Below are positions 1 to 24,548 of a DNA stretch of 64,000 nt, in pieces. The position numbers and the translations under genes were made by a program. The first letter of the stretch is position 1; every line of letters starts with the position of its first letter. The stretch comes from Larus michahellis. Its lineage: Eukaryota > Chordata > Aves > Charadriiformes > Laridae. The DNA lies in contig NC_133896.1 of NCBI RefSeq assembly GCF_964199755.1, positions 92,116,215 through 92,180,214 of the forward strand. The letters are read 5' to 3'. The notes below the pieces were generated by a model, which ran no database searches, had not been told where the DNA came from, and saw only the letters and a list, made by a program, of their open reading frames with translations.

Positions 1-969
1 GCTGCCTAGGCCAGAAATACGTGTTGTTTTTAAGCCGTTTTCTGTGTTTAGAAGTGCTTTCTTAGAAGCCATCACACTAGGAAAGAGGCGATTTCTTTCG
101 TTGCCCCTCTGAGAAAGATACATGTAATTTTTCTAATGCCCAACTGCTTGCAAAGGAAATTTGCAAAGGTTGTGAGCGAGCTGGAGACAGCACAAAGCCC
201 AGTGGCTCAGGCTTTTATTTGCGACTCTAGAGACCATGTGGAAGCTGAAAGAAAAACCAAAGGTATGCAGTGATGCGCAGGTTTTACAGTAGATACTGAA
301 ATGGTGAAGATACCAGAGGTAGAAGGAAAGGCTGTATGACTTCTACATGGACCTTCTGTCAAACCACTGGACCAGGGGTCAGTTTTCGAGTAGACAGCAT
401 AAAGCTTATAGAAAGTTAAGTAAAATGAAAAACTAGTGACCACTGCTGCTCTGGGGGGTTGCTTTCTAGGTGGTATTTGATATGGTTTTATTTGAAACAC
501 TTTACCAGCTGGATGAGTCCAAATAGTTTTATTTCCAAAACTAGATGAGGTACCCGCCAGTTCTGTTCACAAGAGTGCACTCAGAGGTGCTTATTGAAAG
601 GGGGATACTTCTGAGAGATGCATGGTTTTAAGCTCTGCCATCATCAAGCATAAATGAAATCACAAGTTTCTCTTCATGGTAACCTGAACAGGTAAGCAGA
701 CTTTCTAGTAACTTACAATCATTTCGATGATGTTAATCCAGGTGATACAATTATTCCTGACTCAAGGACTCCCCTAATAATTGTTCTCTCTTACGCAAAG
801 AGGAACATGTGGAATACTTTAGGCAGGCTGTAACAATAGAGAATACATACAGCACCATACTTCCTGAATGGACCTGAAATAGTCAGTAATAGTGGACGAC
901 TGTCCAGCCAAAGTATTTGGAAATCTAATGGGCTGTCCTTTTGTGTCCGTTAGCTTTTCTTAAGTGGTA
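1..969. other. Intergenic sequence downstream of FAM162A
   Basis: I see no exon, RNA gene or recognisable repeat here. It is moderately AT-rich and ends where a CR1 LINE begins. In mammals the next gene on this side would be WDR5B or KPNA1, but nothing resembling either is present. Confidence 0.5.
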
Positions 970-1993
970 ACTGGCTGGATGGCTGGGCCCAGAGAGTGGT
1001 GGTGAATGGAGTTAAATCCAGTTAGCGGCCAGTCCCAAGTGGTGTTCCCCAGGGCTCAGTACTGGGGCCGGTTCTGCTTAATATCTTTTATCAGCAATAT
1101 AGATGAGAGGATTGACTGCACCCTCAGTAGGTTTGTAGACACCAAGTTAGGTGGGATCGTCGACCTGCTTAAGGGGAGGAAGGCTCTACAGAGGGATCTG
1201 GACAAGCTGGATTGATGGGCCGAGGCCAGTGGTATGGGGTTCAAAAAGACCAAGTGCCGGGTCCTGCACTTGGGTCACAACAACCCCTTGCAGCCCTACA
1301 GGCTTGGGGAAGAGTGGCTGGAGAGCTGCCTGGCAGAAATGGACCTGGGGGTGTTGGTCGACAGCCGGCTGAACATGAGCCAGCAGTGTGCCCAGGCAGC
1401 CAAGACGGCCAATAGCATCCTGGCTTGTATCAGCAATAGTGTGGCCAGTAGGACTACGGAAGTGATTGTCCCCCAGTAGTCAGCACTGGTGAGGTCCCAC
1501 CTGGAGTACTGTGTCCAGTTCTGGTGCCCTCACTACAAGAAAGGCATTGAGGTGCTGGAGTGGGTCCAGAGAAGAGCAAAGCTGGTGAAGGGTCTGGAGC
1601 ACAAGTCTTAGGAGGAACGGCTGAGGGACCTGGGATTGTTCAGCCTGGAAAAAAGGAGGCTGAGGGGAGACCTTATCACTATTACTACCTGAAAGGACGT
1701 TGTAGCAAAGTGCGGGTGGGTCATCTTTTCTCCCAAGTAATAGCATGAGAGGAAACAGGCTCTCCCGCCTCCAAACAGACTGGATATCATGAAAAATTTC
1801 TTCACAGAAAGGGCTAACAAGCATTGGAACAGGCTGCCCAGGGAAGTGGTTGAGTCACCATCCCTGGAGGTATTTAAAAGATGTGTAGACATGGTGCTTA
1901 GGGACATGGTTTAGTGGTGGACTTGGCAGTGTCAGGTTAGTGGTTGGACTTGATTATCTTAAGGATCTTTTTCAACCTAAATGATTCTAAGTA
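970..1993 (+). mobile_element. CR1 LINE, 5'-truncated, about 1.0 kb
   Basis: The sequence follows the 3' third of CR1 ORF2: a GVPQGSVLGPVLLN-like RT block near 1035-1085, then a region reading like [26 protein letters not shown] and onward to the ORF2 C-terminus. It ends in the typical CR1 3' UTR (GGACTTGATTATCTTAAGGATC, then an ATGATTCTA-like tail). The reading frame is broken in several places, so the copy is dead. It lies between FAM162A and the window edge. CR1 inserts by target-primed reverse transcription, which explains the 5' truncation. Confidence 0.9.
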
Positions 1994-2186
1994 AGAGCAC
2001 AAGCCTTTGTAAATAAAACTCGTATCATGAACGCAGGTACAGCTCCTGCAGTCTTAGACACTTAGTCTTGCGTATAGCACATGTGGGAAACAACTATTTT
2101 TTTTATCCACTTTACTCACCCTGTTTCACCAATGAACAAGAGAGTTTGGAGGAAAGGGAAGGTTGCTAGGAAAACAAAATAGAGGT

Positions 2187-2192
2187 TTTAAT
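2187..2192 (-). terminator. FAM162A: Candidate polyadenylation signal of FAM162A (ATTAAA)
   Basis: ATTAAA is read on the minus strand about 145 bases past the FAM162A stop codon. It is the first canonical or near-canonical hexamer I found downstream. The cleavage site itself cannot be seen. Confidence 0.4.
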
Positions 2193-2336
2193 GATTACAA
2201 GATAATGTGTTCATTCTTTCACGAACATGAGATAGTACAGAACTAACACACAGGAAAGGTGTGACGATGTCATCCTTCCAGTCCTGAAAAAGACTCAGCT
2301 TTTCTTCCCCAGTCCTCGGTCTCTTCGATTCCTCCT

Positions 2337-2432
2337 CTAAGGTTTAGCAGATGTGCTCTGAGTAGCTTCCTCTCTCCACTGAGCTTTCTTCTCCAAGTTT
2401 ATGCTTGTAAGAGATTCATGCCTTTTCACAGC
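2337..2432 (-). CDS. FAM162A: FAM162A coding exon 5 (last)
   Basis: The acceptor TTGTAG precedes 2432 and the TAG stop is 2339-2337. It encodes 31 residues starting AVKRHESLTSINLEKKA, the conserved C-terminal helix after the membrane span. Phase 0 agrees with exon 4. Confidence 0.92.
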   Translation of the reverse strand, partial: AVKRHESLTSINLEKKAQWREEATQSTSAKP

Positions 2433-5400
2433 CTACAACATCATGATAAAGCAAGAGCAGAAAGTTATCACCTAAAGGACTACAGAGATTAAACTTGAAT
2501 CAGTAGTTTACAAAAATATCTGGCCTATCCTTACCAAGGCACAGTTCTGTCAGCTTTAATGCCAGGAAGAGAGAGGGTTAAAATAAAACATCCAGGTATT
2601 ATTTTGGCTTAAACTCATTACTTCTCTGGGAATAAATTAAACTTTTTTGTTAAGGCACTAGAAGGTATATTCTGTGCTTCTGGTCAGTGTTTAATACTAA
2701 TCTCTGGTCTTCAGAAGGCAGAGGTACTGGAAACAAATAAAAAATTAAACATAATAGATTCCAGCTGCTGTGAAAACAAGGGTCCCAGAGCAGCTGTCCT
2801 CGTCTTCCCAGTGTTTGCATTCATACTATTCCAACATAAGAGAAGAGCGTTCTGGGAATTGTCAGTGTTTGATCTCTTCTGCTGAAGCCAGGGAAAAACC
2901 TTCCCACTGTTTTGTTTCAGAGTTCTGCATTCTTTTCATTTTGGTAGGGGAATGCTGACAAGTAGGAATGTCTCCTGACACTGCAATAGTTCACAGTGCT
3001 GAGGGGAGATTCTGTTGCTAGTTTTAAGGTTTCTCTAGAACACTTAGTAGCCTATAGAAACAAGATACGAACGTTGTCGTTAGAACTGCTTCAGAGAAAG
3101 GCCGCGTACAAATAAGGCTCTGCCCCGTAGATGTTTTAAACTCAGAGTTTTCTGCTTCTAGTCATCCTTAAAAGAATGTAGTGGGCTGCGTTTCTGTTAC
3201 CACTGTGCTTTTTATCAAAAGCAACATGACAATAAGATGCACAGATTATATTCACTTTCTTTAAGACTAATGCTGCTGAGAGGCTTTAGCTTGGCTTCAG
3301 TACACAAAAATTGTTCCTTGCTTCTTCACAGAAATACCACAAAGTTAATAATCCACAAAGTGTGTTAAAAAAACACACATAAAATTAAGGCATGACTAAC
3401 CTTTGCTGCACTTGGAATCTTAAACTTTACACTTACTCTCTTTACATGATGCAGATTAAATCATAGACCTGCTTCTGCCATATGCTGAACTTGGCTATCT
3501 TGCCAAATTCTATGCAAGTGAAGGATACTCAGCATCTACAGGACTTGGGAGCTTTTGTATAAAAAAGTTTTCTTATTCAGCGAACAATAATAATTTGAGA
3601 AAAGTTGTTCTATCCACACTAAAGGAAGACTATTTTCTAATGCAATTAAAGAGCACAGAATTGTTACTGACCATCTCCTCACTGTTTAAAAAGACTTTTG
3701 AGAATTCTCAAGTCTGTTTTGTGCAGAAACATACTCATTTGCTATTTCCATTTTACAGATTGTACGAGTGTTGTAGTGTGTACAACATGGCCCAAGAAGC
3801 ATTTACCTGCCTACTGGATCCACAGAACAGAAGGTGCTCTTTCGAACTCTCTCAGTCCATCAGCAAAATTAAAAAGTTAAAACAGCGCAAGCTAAAATTA
3901 AGTATTGCGCTGAGAAAAAAAAGACCCTTTTTTTTCCCTTTTAAAGGGAGCATATGCAGTCTAACAGTGACACCACCCGTTTCTGACTTGGGAATTAATT
4001 CAATGATGGTCACCTTCTGGGGAACTAGGAGGACTTATTTTTAATTTTTGCTCATAAAATGAAAGAGAAAAACCCCAAAACAAAACAGTACTAACAAATC
4101 CATAGGAGGAACTGAGGAGTTTATGTGAAGATTGATTTGCATTCACCAGCCAAAAATCTGCTTACCTGCTTCCCCTTAATCACCATGACTATGCATCCCA
4201 GTATTGTCAAGGCCATCATTACATAGCTGAACTTCACACGCAGTGTGGTCTTTGCTGCTCTGATTGTTTCAATCCTCGAGAAATAATAATAAAAGAACAC
4301 AGAGTTATTACCAGAGGCACAAATAAATCATTTGGTGAATTTTTTTGATTTCTCCTGGCATGTTGTCTATGTAATCTTGTATAATGCTAACCGTACTTGG
4401 CTCTTTTCACAAAAAGGTTTTACAAGAACAGGAGAAGCTCATCCCCAGCTACCTTGGGACATTCATGGTCACAAAGGAGTTCCTCTCAAAGTTGGAAACA
4501 AACCCAACATTTTTTAAGTTTCAGTTATTTAATTGTTAAGAAACAATACTGCCTTTCTAGACTACTTGACTGCAACGCAAAGGAGGAAGGCTGCAGTATT
4601 TAGATATGTACGTTTACTATGGGGAGGACAGGAAAAGGAGAGGGATACTTTTACTGATATGATGTTTTCCTTAACGTTAGCTCCTTCTGCGCGCACTGCC
4701 ACCTTCTAGTATCTGCAAAGCCAGTGAGTACCCCCATCCATATTACAATGTGAAATACGCCACAGTTCTAAAACATGCATTTTCCCCTCATAAGCAGAAG
4801 CACGGAAAAAAACCAACAACATTTGCCAGCAGCAATAAAATATATAATGTTTGACAGTTGGAGTTTCTTGGGCAGAGGGAAGCATTGTCACAGCTTAGCA
4901 GTTCTTCTGCCTGAACTTCAAAATGGTTCCATTTATTTTCCAACAAGAAGGCTTCCTCTGCTACAGGACTGGACAGTGCTATAGATTACACGCTGGCTGC
5001 TGAATGTAACACTCCTCAGAAATTCTAAATAGGACTTGGTAAAAGACCAGTGGCTACCACTTCCCTCCTGCTAGGGTAGTATTAAGGTAATGTGTTTTCC
5101 TAAGAAACTAAGGAGGCACAGAGGATTGTAAGCCTTCCAACATCAGCTTTGGTCAGAGGATTCCTTTAAATCTTTATTTTGTTTGTTTCAGGGGCTTATC
5201 TAGCCACACCAGTAGCTGTACCACTCCTTTGGAAAACCTGTTGCCTAGTCTACTGTTTTTTAAAAACCAAAAATCTTCCACAAGAAGAGTATTGCTTACT
5301 AAAGCCTTCCAGCTGTACATGTGATGAGGTAAAACAAAAAGTCATTTATTTTAAGTTGGGTTAAACTCTGAAGGTCGTTCTACCCAACTGACATCTCTGT

Positions 5401-8400
5401 TACAGCAAATTTAAAGTTTGTATTAGACACAACAATCCAAGAAGGGCCAATGAAGCATAATGCTTTTAGACGTACTTTCCACAATAACCAAAGACCTATA
5501 CCCTATATATTTAACTCTCCTTGCAGAATTCAGAGCAGTTGACTCCCTTCTCAAGGGGATCTGATAGTCTCACTGATTAAATTGGGCATGTTATAAAATT
5601 ACAGATGACTAAAAAAAAAGCATCAACATCACGTGATGAAAGATTAAATGCAACAAACTAGATAATTATTCCCCAAAACTAACATAGTTAGTGAATTTAT
5701 GGAACTGGGATATTATCACTGTACACAAACATGAGTGAATATGTAATCTACAACATTTTGACCCTTATACTTGGAGGAAAAAAAGATACCAAAGGATCCC
5801 CAATAGTTCAACATGGTAAATCACACAGGACCCGAGAACTGTGAAGAGAGGTTTGTTCTTGTTTTTGCAGAGGAGGGCAAGAGCGATTTGATCACTGTTT
5901 CAAAGTATTGATAGAATCCTAGAATGGTTTGGGTTGGAAGGGACCTTAAAGATCATCTAGTTCCAACCCCCCTGCCATGGGCAGGGACACCTCCCACTAG
6001 AGTACGAGACTTCTGATCATAGGGAGCATGTCCATCTACCATGAAACGAATAGTTAAATTTTGCTTCCAGGTTACTTGTTTTTGCTAATAATCTGCAATC
6101 AACAACTTGGGTGTAGGCTGCAATTAAGCTGAAATGCACAGAAGTAGGATTTAAAAAATGGATTAGTTAATTTCTGAAGTACCTTGGATATATTAGAACA
6201 TACAAGAGAAAAAGGTAGTTAACCTGAATGCATTTTGCATTATAAATCAATTCAGTAGCTAAGATTAACATTTGTTTAATAAATGAGTTACTTCTGATCA
6301 CCAGATCTTGTAAGATTACTGAGTTATATCACAAGCTCTTACAAACCACTCTTAATTCAGCTTAGAGCAGGAAAGCAAGCTTTTGTGCTTTTATAGTTCT
6401 CAATTGTCTTTTCAGCTTTAGCTGAACTATTTGCCTAAATAAAAAGAAGAATTCCTGATGCACATGCAAAAACGGTCAGCTTTTGTCAGAAGTTGGTTTG
6501 TCCTTTCAATAAACCATTGAAATGACTTCACTCACTCTGCTAGCTCTGTTTTCTTAAAAACACTCACAACAAGTGTTTGGTATGCAAAAATATATGAACT
6601 GACATAATTTAGTAAGTTTTAATAATTTACGCCTTTATGTATTTCAAACGTAATTTTAAGAAAAATTATTCAATACAAAATTGAAGAACTCATTTTTAAC
6701 AATATTTATCCACTGTGATACACTTAGAAAACACTTAAGATGCATGGGTGGATTTTCAGTTCCCATACTGCACATCCAAAAAGATAGAGTAACTTTAGAG
6801 GGCAGCTACATAGTTTGCTTACCCAAGTAGTAGAAGATTTACTGTATATTTTTAATTTAAATACATACCTATATTTAAAAACGTTAAAGGCCTATTTTAA
6901 AAGATAACTATACTACCACCAGGAATGTTTTTTAAACTAATAATTTACTGCTGTTGTTATTAAGGTTGATCTTCATTTTAGATAGGCAAACAAGAACATC
7001 CAGTTTTGTCTTCTACTTTTCACAAAGAGCAAAGCATTGACATTTAGACTCCACCAGCAACAAGGAAATTTTGAATATATGTATATTTTGTTAGGGAGCC
7101 TTTCTGCTGTTTGTTAGTTTAAATTACAAGAGTTAGGAAAGTTGGCCCATGGCCTCCAGACATTCATTAATAAATATTTTAAATGAGTTTCAGTTATTGT
7201 ATAGCTATATTATGAAAGTTGCACACGATGTGAGACTGACATACAAAGAAGAACACTAGAGAAAGCTCACACTAATTTTTGCAAAAAGCTTTTTTGATTG
7301 GGAGACAAGAGTAAAACTTGACTGATTTGTGATGTTTTTCTAATGAAACAACTAATAGATGCTGGTCAGAAAAACCAGCCCTTCAGAAAACCAGCCCCTT
7401 TTTTCTGCCCTTCAGAAAAAAAATCAAAAGGGATCTATTATCTCAGCAATACAGAATTGCTCAGGTCATCTCATCTACAAAATGATAAAACAAACACAGC
7501 AGTGTAAGATTTTTTTTAGCTGCAAAAACCCTTTCCATTTAAGAAAAGTTATTCTGGAGTTGCATTCAAGTAACTTATTCCTGCGTAGACAGTGTCCCCT
7601 TTACAGCTTCAAAACTGGCACTTACGAGACAGTCTCTGGTATATCCTCTGGTTTTTTGAAATGGCCTGCCCACAACAAAAATCTTTTCTCCCAGTCTGTA
7701 GGCCTGTGTCCAGGCACCCTCAAAGGAGACCGACCTAAAAAAACCCAAACAAACAAACACACAAACAAACAAATAACCCACCAAAAACAACAGTCAGAGA
7801 AGATTACTGATGACAGCTGTAATGAAACCAGTTAGGGTGAGCAATGCAGAATTTTAAGTACGATTGCTAGAGCTGGTTAGGGAACAAAAAGGGTATCACG
7901 GTCAGATTAACAAACCTGTAAATATGGATTAAACTGAGGCCGTGTAAGGAAAGCCAAATCTTGCCCAAGACCTCTATATTTGTAGCTCTAAATTTGCAGA
8001 ACCTGCTCCAGCATCTAAGCTTCCTAAGGTGCTGTGATATTATAGGGTTTTTACTACATTTAAATTAGTTTAAAAAAATAAATCAAATGGAACTGCTACA
8101 GAAAAGCCAATATGCCACACCATTGCATCACAAAATGTTAACTTTTCCAGGGAGCATAAGATTTTATCTTATCTGAAGGTATAAACAAACAGAAGACCAT
8201 AGGCAAAGATTAGACACTTAATTTTCAGCTCAGTCTTTCAAACTCAATATAAAAAAAGTATTCTGAATGTAACATGGGAAGGTTTCCATACATAACATAC
8301 CATTAAAAACTAGCAAAGAAAGTGCAAAGATAGACAGCTTTCCCACTCCCTTTAAAAAAAAAAAAACAACAAACCAAACCCAAACAACCAAAAAAACCCC

Positions 8401-11399
8401 ACAAAACCCAACAATGGGAGGTATCCTGAATGGCCCTGTGCTGCCTCATGGATTCACAAATTATTTAGGAAGCAGGGTGGATAGAGAGTTTGCTGACAAC
8501 ACTAAGTTATTCAGAGACATAAAGAAGAGGGCTAAGCATGAAGAGCTGTAGGGCTTCAGAATCCTGAGTCAGTGAGATGGCCAGTACATAAACAGGAAGC
8601 GATTCCAGTGCACGTGCAGAAGACAGAGTCTAACCTAACTATTATTGCCAAGAAGTAAGTAAAAGGGGTTTCCTAGAGTTTTTGGCAAAATGTTCAGTTA
8701 ATAGTCAGAAAGGGAAACAGCATTACCATCAATGTTTAGGAACACAACACAAAAGCATTATTATGCCACTGTATAAAACCGTGACTCTGGCATTTTGAAA
8801 AGCATGTGAAATACTGATCCCTCACCTCAGAAACAGTTGCAATAGAACAAGTACAGAGAAAATTGGTATGGATGACCACAGGTATGGAATGGCCGCCATA
8901 TAAGAAACCGTATCATAGACTGAGACCTTTGGCCTGGAAAAGCAGTAATCGAAGCTCCCTTCAGCACAACAGGGGCACCAGAATTGTAAGGGACATTGGG
9001 AGTGTGGGTTACAATGAACAGGTCCTGTTTTGGAAGGGGTACTGAATAAAGGAACATCAGATAAAAAAATAGCATGCACCAGTTGCAAAAACAAATGCAA
9101 GACTGTACTTGTTTTCTCACGGCATGGTTCAGCTGAGGAATTCCTTCCCAGAGGATGCGAATGCTAAAAATACATCCAGCTTCAAGAGACTGGGGAAATT
9201 TATGAAAGAAAAATCCAGTGAGGACCATTAAAAGCAAAGATGCCCCCTCTGGGGCAGCAGTCTAGGGGAGAAACACTATGTTTGCCCCAATTCTGTACTC
9301 TTCCTTAGATCCTTGCTATTTGTCACCATTCCTATTAGTCCTCACATAAATGTAAGGGACCTCCTTTCCCAGCCACTTCTGGAGACGTGACACTGCTAAA
9401 AAGACCTTTGGTCTTACTCAGTACAGCTGCATTATGTTCGTAACACAGAAGTATGCAAAATGCTTCACGCCTGTATGCTCCTTGTATCTAGCACCACCAG
9501 GCAAAGACAGGAACGTGTTACACAGATGTCGTGGTTTAGGCTGGGCTGGCTAATAAACAACTGACAGATGCTCTCTTTAACCTCTCACCCTTCAGAGAAG
9601 GGAGATGCTCTCATTAGACCATCGCAACTGTTCCATATAGAGTGAAAAAATGTTTCATGGCCTCAGCTTTACCTGAACAACTCCAGGGTTAAACATGAAC
9701 CAAGCCAACTATTCAGACCAACTCTCCGGCAGGACACGTTCAGTTTTGTGAACAGCTGGAGCTGGCTGTACTATGAAAAACTGCAGAAGTATTTTAGCTT
9801 GTATGATATTCCTAAACATTGATAGCTTACACTGGGGTTAAAGAGTTGTTCTACAGCACAGCTGAAGAGCCTCAACATACATCAGATAAGATACTAGTGA
9901 CCTGCTACAAAGTGAAATTTTTGTTATTGTCACAAAAAAAAAATTGACCCCCGGCTTTGTTCAAAATCAAGATCTTATTGTTAGCTTTAATGGTCAGTTT
10001 TTCAGTCTAAAGATCAGAATTCTCTCACAAAATCAGGGATATTAGTACCTGTGCCAGCCAAATTCCTGTTCAGATGATTGCAGCCTAGATACCTAAACAT
10101 TTAATGGCATGAAACTAGCATGATCTTTATCAGAAACTCTTACTTCTTGGCTGAAGCTGACTTTCTTCCTGGGGTTTAATGCAAAGCCGTCTGCTTATCT
10201 TCAGATCTACTCCTTTAGTCGTCCACAGAATTGAGGGAATATTTCTTCCCAGCAGTTTAACAGCCCTATCTGGAAGAGAAAGCAGAGGAGCAAAGGGACC
10301 AAATCTAACACAGAACACTAGAAAGCGAGAATGTTACCTTTTAAATGGCAGTTGTTTGGTGTTTTTTTTTTTTAAACGCAAGAGAAAAAAAGAAAGAAAA
10401 ACAATAGGTACAATTCTAATATTATGCAAGAAACACCAGATTCAGGTTGTAACAGAACCTGTCAAAGAAATTAAAGCTTGTCTATAAGCTATGACCTGAG
10501 CTTGCCCATTAACCTTATTTAGAAAAATGGGGATGCAAGCTTACAGCCTACAAGCAATTCCTAAAAGCCAATGCACATCACAGCTTCAAGGAACTTATCT
10601 ATTCCTATGCTTCAGTTATACTTTAGGCAGTGTTATTTCAAGGACCGCACACCAGCATTCTACCAAACTTGTCACATCCCAAAAGGAAGTCCCAGACTTG
10701 ACAGAGTCAAGAAAAAAGAATCTTGCAGTACAGAGATATACGTTGTATACTTTCTAATACATTACTTTGTAGCGTATTAGAAAAGGATACGGCGCCTTAT
10801 ATATGAAAACATACGTGCAAGAAAGAGCTTCTGATTCATTAATTAATGTAATTAAAAAATTTTGAGGGGGGGAAAAAACAACTTTGAAAGGCAAAGGGCA
10901 CTTTTAAAAATATAAAATATTTTTTTCTTCTTTATGCTGGCTGAAAACGTCTCCCCTATGAGAAACAGTTGCCCTGTATTTTCTAGGCATAATACATTCC
11001 AGCTCTGAAAAAAATAATGATTTATATTTATAAGCGACCTTCACGGCCCACACACCACACCACCCCCCCAACGAAACCAAACCCTTTTCGAGACATTTAG
11101 GGGAAGGGGAAAAAAAAGGCATAAATCTATTCCTTTCACTTTATTTTTTTTTTTTTAAGTTTTAAGTGACAGCTCGGAGGTCACCAGCCCTCCAGGGCCC
11201 ACCGGACTCGGGCGCTCAAGCCTCCCCTCAGCGCTGCCGGGGCCGCCCGGGGGATCCCCCCGGCTCCGCGCTCCCCTTCCACGGGGCCCGCCACCTCCGG
11301 AGCGCCGGCGGAAGCCGATGGGTCGATCTATCGATCGATTGACTGATCGATCAGCCTCCCCCGGCCCCGTAGCGGTCACTCACCGGCGCGGCCCCACAT
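2337..11399 (-). CDS. FAM162A: FAM162A (HGTD-P), complete five-exon gene, 151 aa
   Basis: Coding exons on the minus strand are 11399-11384, 10269-10144, 7734-7626, 4274-4166 and 2432-2337. All junctions are GT-AG and the phases agree, giving 456 coding bases (151 aa; the human protein is 154 aa). Diagnostic blocks shared with human FAM162A are PTDWEK (human PTDWQK), HFKKPEDIPETVS, VKFSYVMMALTILGCIVMVI and RHESLTSINLEKKA. The last-but-one block is a single membrane span at about residues 99-116, followed by a charged C-terminal tail. Known family role: a hypoxia (HIF-1)-responsive mitochondrial membrane protein linked to apoptosis. The gene starts 342 bases from the MIX23 start codon, head to head. 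The order FAM162A - MIX23 - stefin - CASR matches mammals. Least certain is the very short first coding exon. Confidence 0.93.
2433..4165 (-). other. FAM162A: FAM162A intron 4
   Basis: An AT-rich intron of about 1.7 kb. I see no repeat or RNA gene. The 149-aa open frame at 3595-4044 (+) resembles nothing I know and looks like chance. Confidence 0.8.
4166..4274 (-). CDS. FAM162A: FAM162A coding exon 4 (membrane span)
   Basis: The exon runs from acceptor TCGAG|G at 4274 to donor CAG|GTAAGC after 4166, 109 bases in phase 2. It encodes SIETIRAAKTTLRV followed by the hydrophobic stretch FSYVMMALTILGCIVMVI and KGKQ. This is the transmembrane region of the family. Confidence 0.93.
4696..4709 (-). 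promoter_or_regulatory. Possible CTCF-like motif
   Basis: On the minus strand this reads CTAGAAGGTGGCAG, matching about 12 of 14 positions of the CTCF core (CCASYAGRKGGCAS), followed by a GC-rich TGCGCGC. Only ChIP data could establish binding. Confidence 0.2.
5911..6001 (-). mobile_element. CR1 LINE, 3'-end fragment
   Basis: The stretch reads ATAGAATCCTAGAATGG, then GGTTGGAAGGGACCTTAAAG and CCTGCCATGGGCAGGGACACC. This is the reverse complement of the CR1 3' UTR and terminal repeat. It is about 90 bases long. Confidence 0.9.
7626..7734 (-). CDS. FAM162A: FAM162A coding exon 3
   Basis: The acceptor TTTTAG precedes 7734 and the donor TC|GTAAGT follows 7626; 109 bases. It encodes RSPLRVPGHRPTDWEKRF, then LLWAGHFKKPEDIPETV, the most conserved soluble block of the family. 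It enters in phase 1 and leaves in phase 2, agreeing with its neighbours. Confidence 0.93.
7735..7780. repeat. CAAA/AAAC simple repeat
   Basis: An imperfect tandem of CAAA and AAAC units directly upstream of FAM162A exon 3. On the gene strand it is a T/G-rich tract (GTTTGTTTG units) next to the splice acceptor, where it may serve as part of the polypyrimidine tract. Confidence 0.8.
8352..8410. repeat. A-rich low-complexity tract
   Basis: A run of A is followed by AAC/CAAA/CCCA units. It sits just before an old plus-strand CR1 copy and could be independent low-complexity sequence. Confidence 0.7.
8460..9330 (+). mobile_element. Old, diverged CR1-type LINE fragment
   Basis: Translation shows a decayed RT catalytic region near 8490-8555 (EFADNTKLFRDIKKRAKHEEL, compare FADDTKL in CR1). 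A late-ORF2 stretch around 9105-9200 follows (EEFLPRGCEC-like, with a PASRDWGNL-like end). It is far more diverged than the other CR1 copies here, so it belongs to an older subfamily. Confidence 0.65.
9527..9625 (+). mobile_element. Possible LTR fragment
   Basis: TGTCGTGGTTTAGGCTGGGC resembles the 5' end of common avian endogenous retrovirus LTRs. No clear 3' end or target duplication is visible, so this is at most a truncated fossil LTR. Confidence 0.3.
10144..10269 (-). CDS. FAM162A: FAM162A coding exon 2
   Basis: The acceptor TCTTCCAG precedes 10269 and the donor AGAA|GTAAGA follows 10144; 126 bases. It encodes RAVKLLGRNIPSILWTTKG and then VDLKISRRLCIKPQEESQL. This corresponds to the mitochondrial-targeting and early linker part of human FAM162A (human has INGFCTKPQES at the same place). 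Confidence 0.9.
10270..11383 (-). other. FAM162A: FAM162A intron 1
   Basis: About 1.1 kb. The exon-1 side is GC-rich island DNA and the exon-2 side is AT-rich. A poly-T run lies at 11147-11157 and a GATC/ATCG-rich stretch near 11316-11354. Confidence 0.8.
11316..11354. repeat. Imperfect GATC/ATCG tandem, partly palindromic
   Basis: Overlapping GATCGAT and ATCGATCG units lie inside FAM162A intron 1, about 30 bases from the exon 1 donor. It is self-complementary over short stretches. Confidence 0.7.
11384..11399 (-). CDS. FAM162A: FAM162A coding exon 1 (16 coding bases)
   Basis: ATG at 11399-11397 is followed by a short frame MWGRA and then a strong donor G|GTGAGT at 11384/11383. Phase 1 matches exon 2 exactly, giving MWGRADRAVKLL at the N-terminus. 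It lies in the CpG island. The start is inferred from phase and position. The N-terminus is a little shorter than the human one, so a different first exon cannot be excluded. Confidence 0.7.
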
Positions 11400-11740
11400 G
11401 GCGCGGCCTCCCGCCCCGGCAGCGCTGCCTGGGCCCTCCCCGGCGCCCCTCAATGTCACCGCTGGGCCAGCGCCGCGCCCCGCCCCAGGATTGGAAAGGG
11501 GGGGCGGGACGCGCGGGCCGGGACCGCCGCGCTGCCGCCCGGACCCGCCTCTGAAGGGCCGCCGCAGCCCTGCGAGGCCACCAGCGGGACCGCTGCTTGA
11601 AGCTGCCCGGCCGGCGGCCGCCCCACGCCTTCACAGCCTCGGGCCCGGGGCAGGGCCCGCCTGGCCCCGCCCACCCCCCCGGCGCGTCATCCCGCCTCCC
11701 CGCCGGATTGGCCGCCGCCGCGGCCCTTGGCCTTTCCAAT
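11400..11740. promoter_or_regulatory. Shared divergent promoter FAM162A / MIX23
   Basis: Only 341 bases separate the two start codons. The interval holds ATTGG (CCAAT on the other strand) at 11490 and 11706, CCAAT at 11736, and several GC boxes. There is no TATA box in either direction. Two mitochondrial-protein genes thus appear to share one regulatory interval. Transcription start sites cannot be fixed from sequence. Confidence 0.75.

Positions 11741-24548
<12,808 letters not shown>

Larger units (their letters stand above)
4275..7625 (-). other. FAM162A: FAM162A intron 3
   Basis: About 3.35 kb, strongly AT-rich, particularly from 6100 to 7330. It holds one short CR1 3' end (5911-6001) and a possible CTCF-type motif (4696-4709). 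Otherwise I see nothing. Confidence 0.75.
7735..10143 (-). other. FAM162A: FAM162A intron 2
   Basis: About 2.4 kb. It contains a CAAA-rich tract just outside exon 3, an A-rich tract near 8352-8410, an old CR1 copy (8460-9330) and an LTR-like start at 9527. The remainder shows nothing recognisable. Confidence 0.75.
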
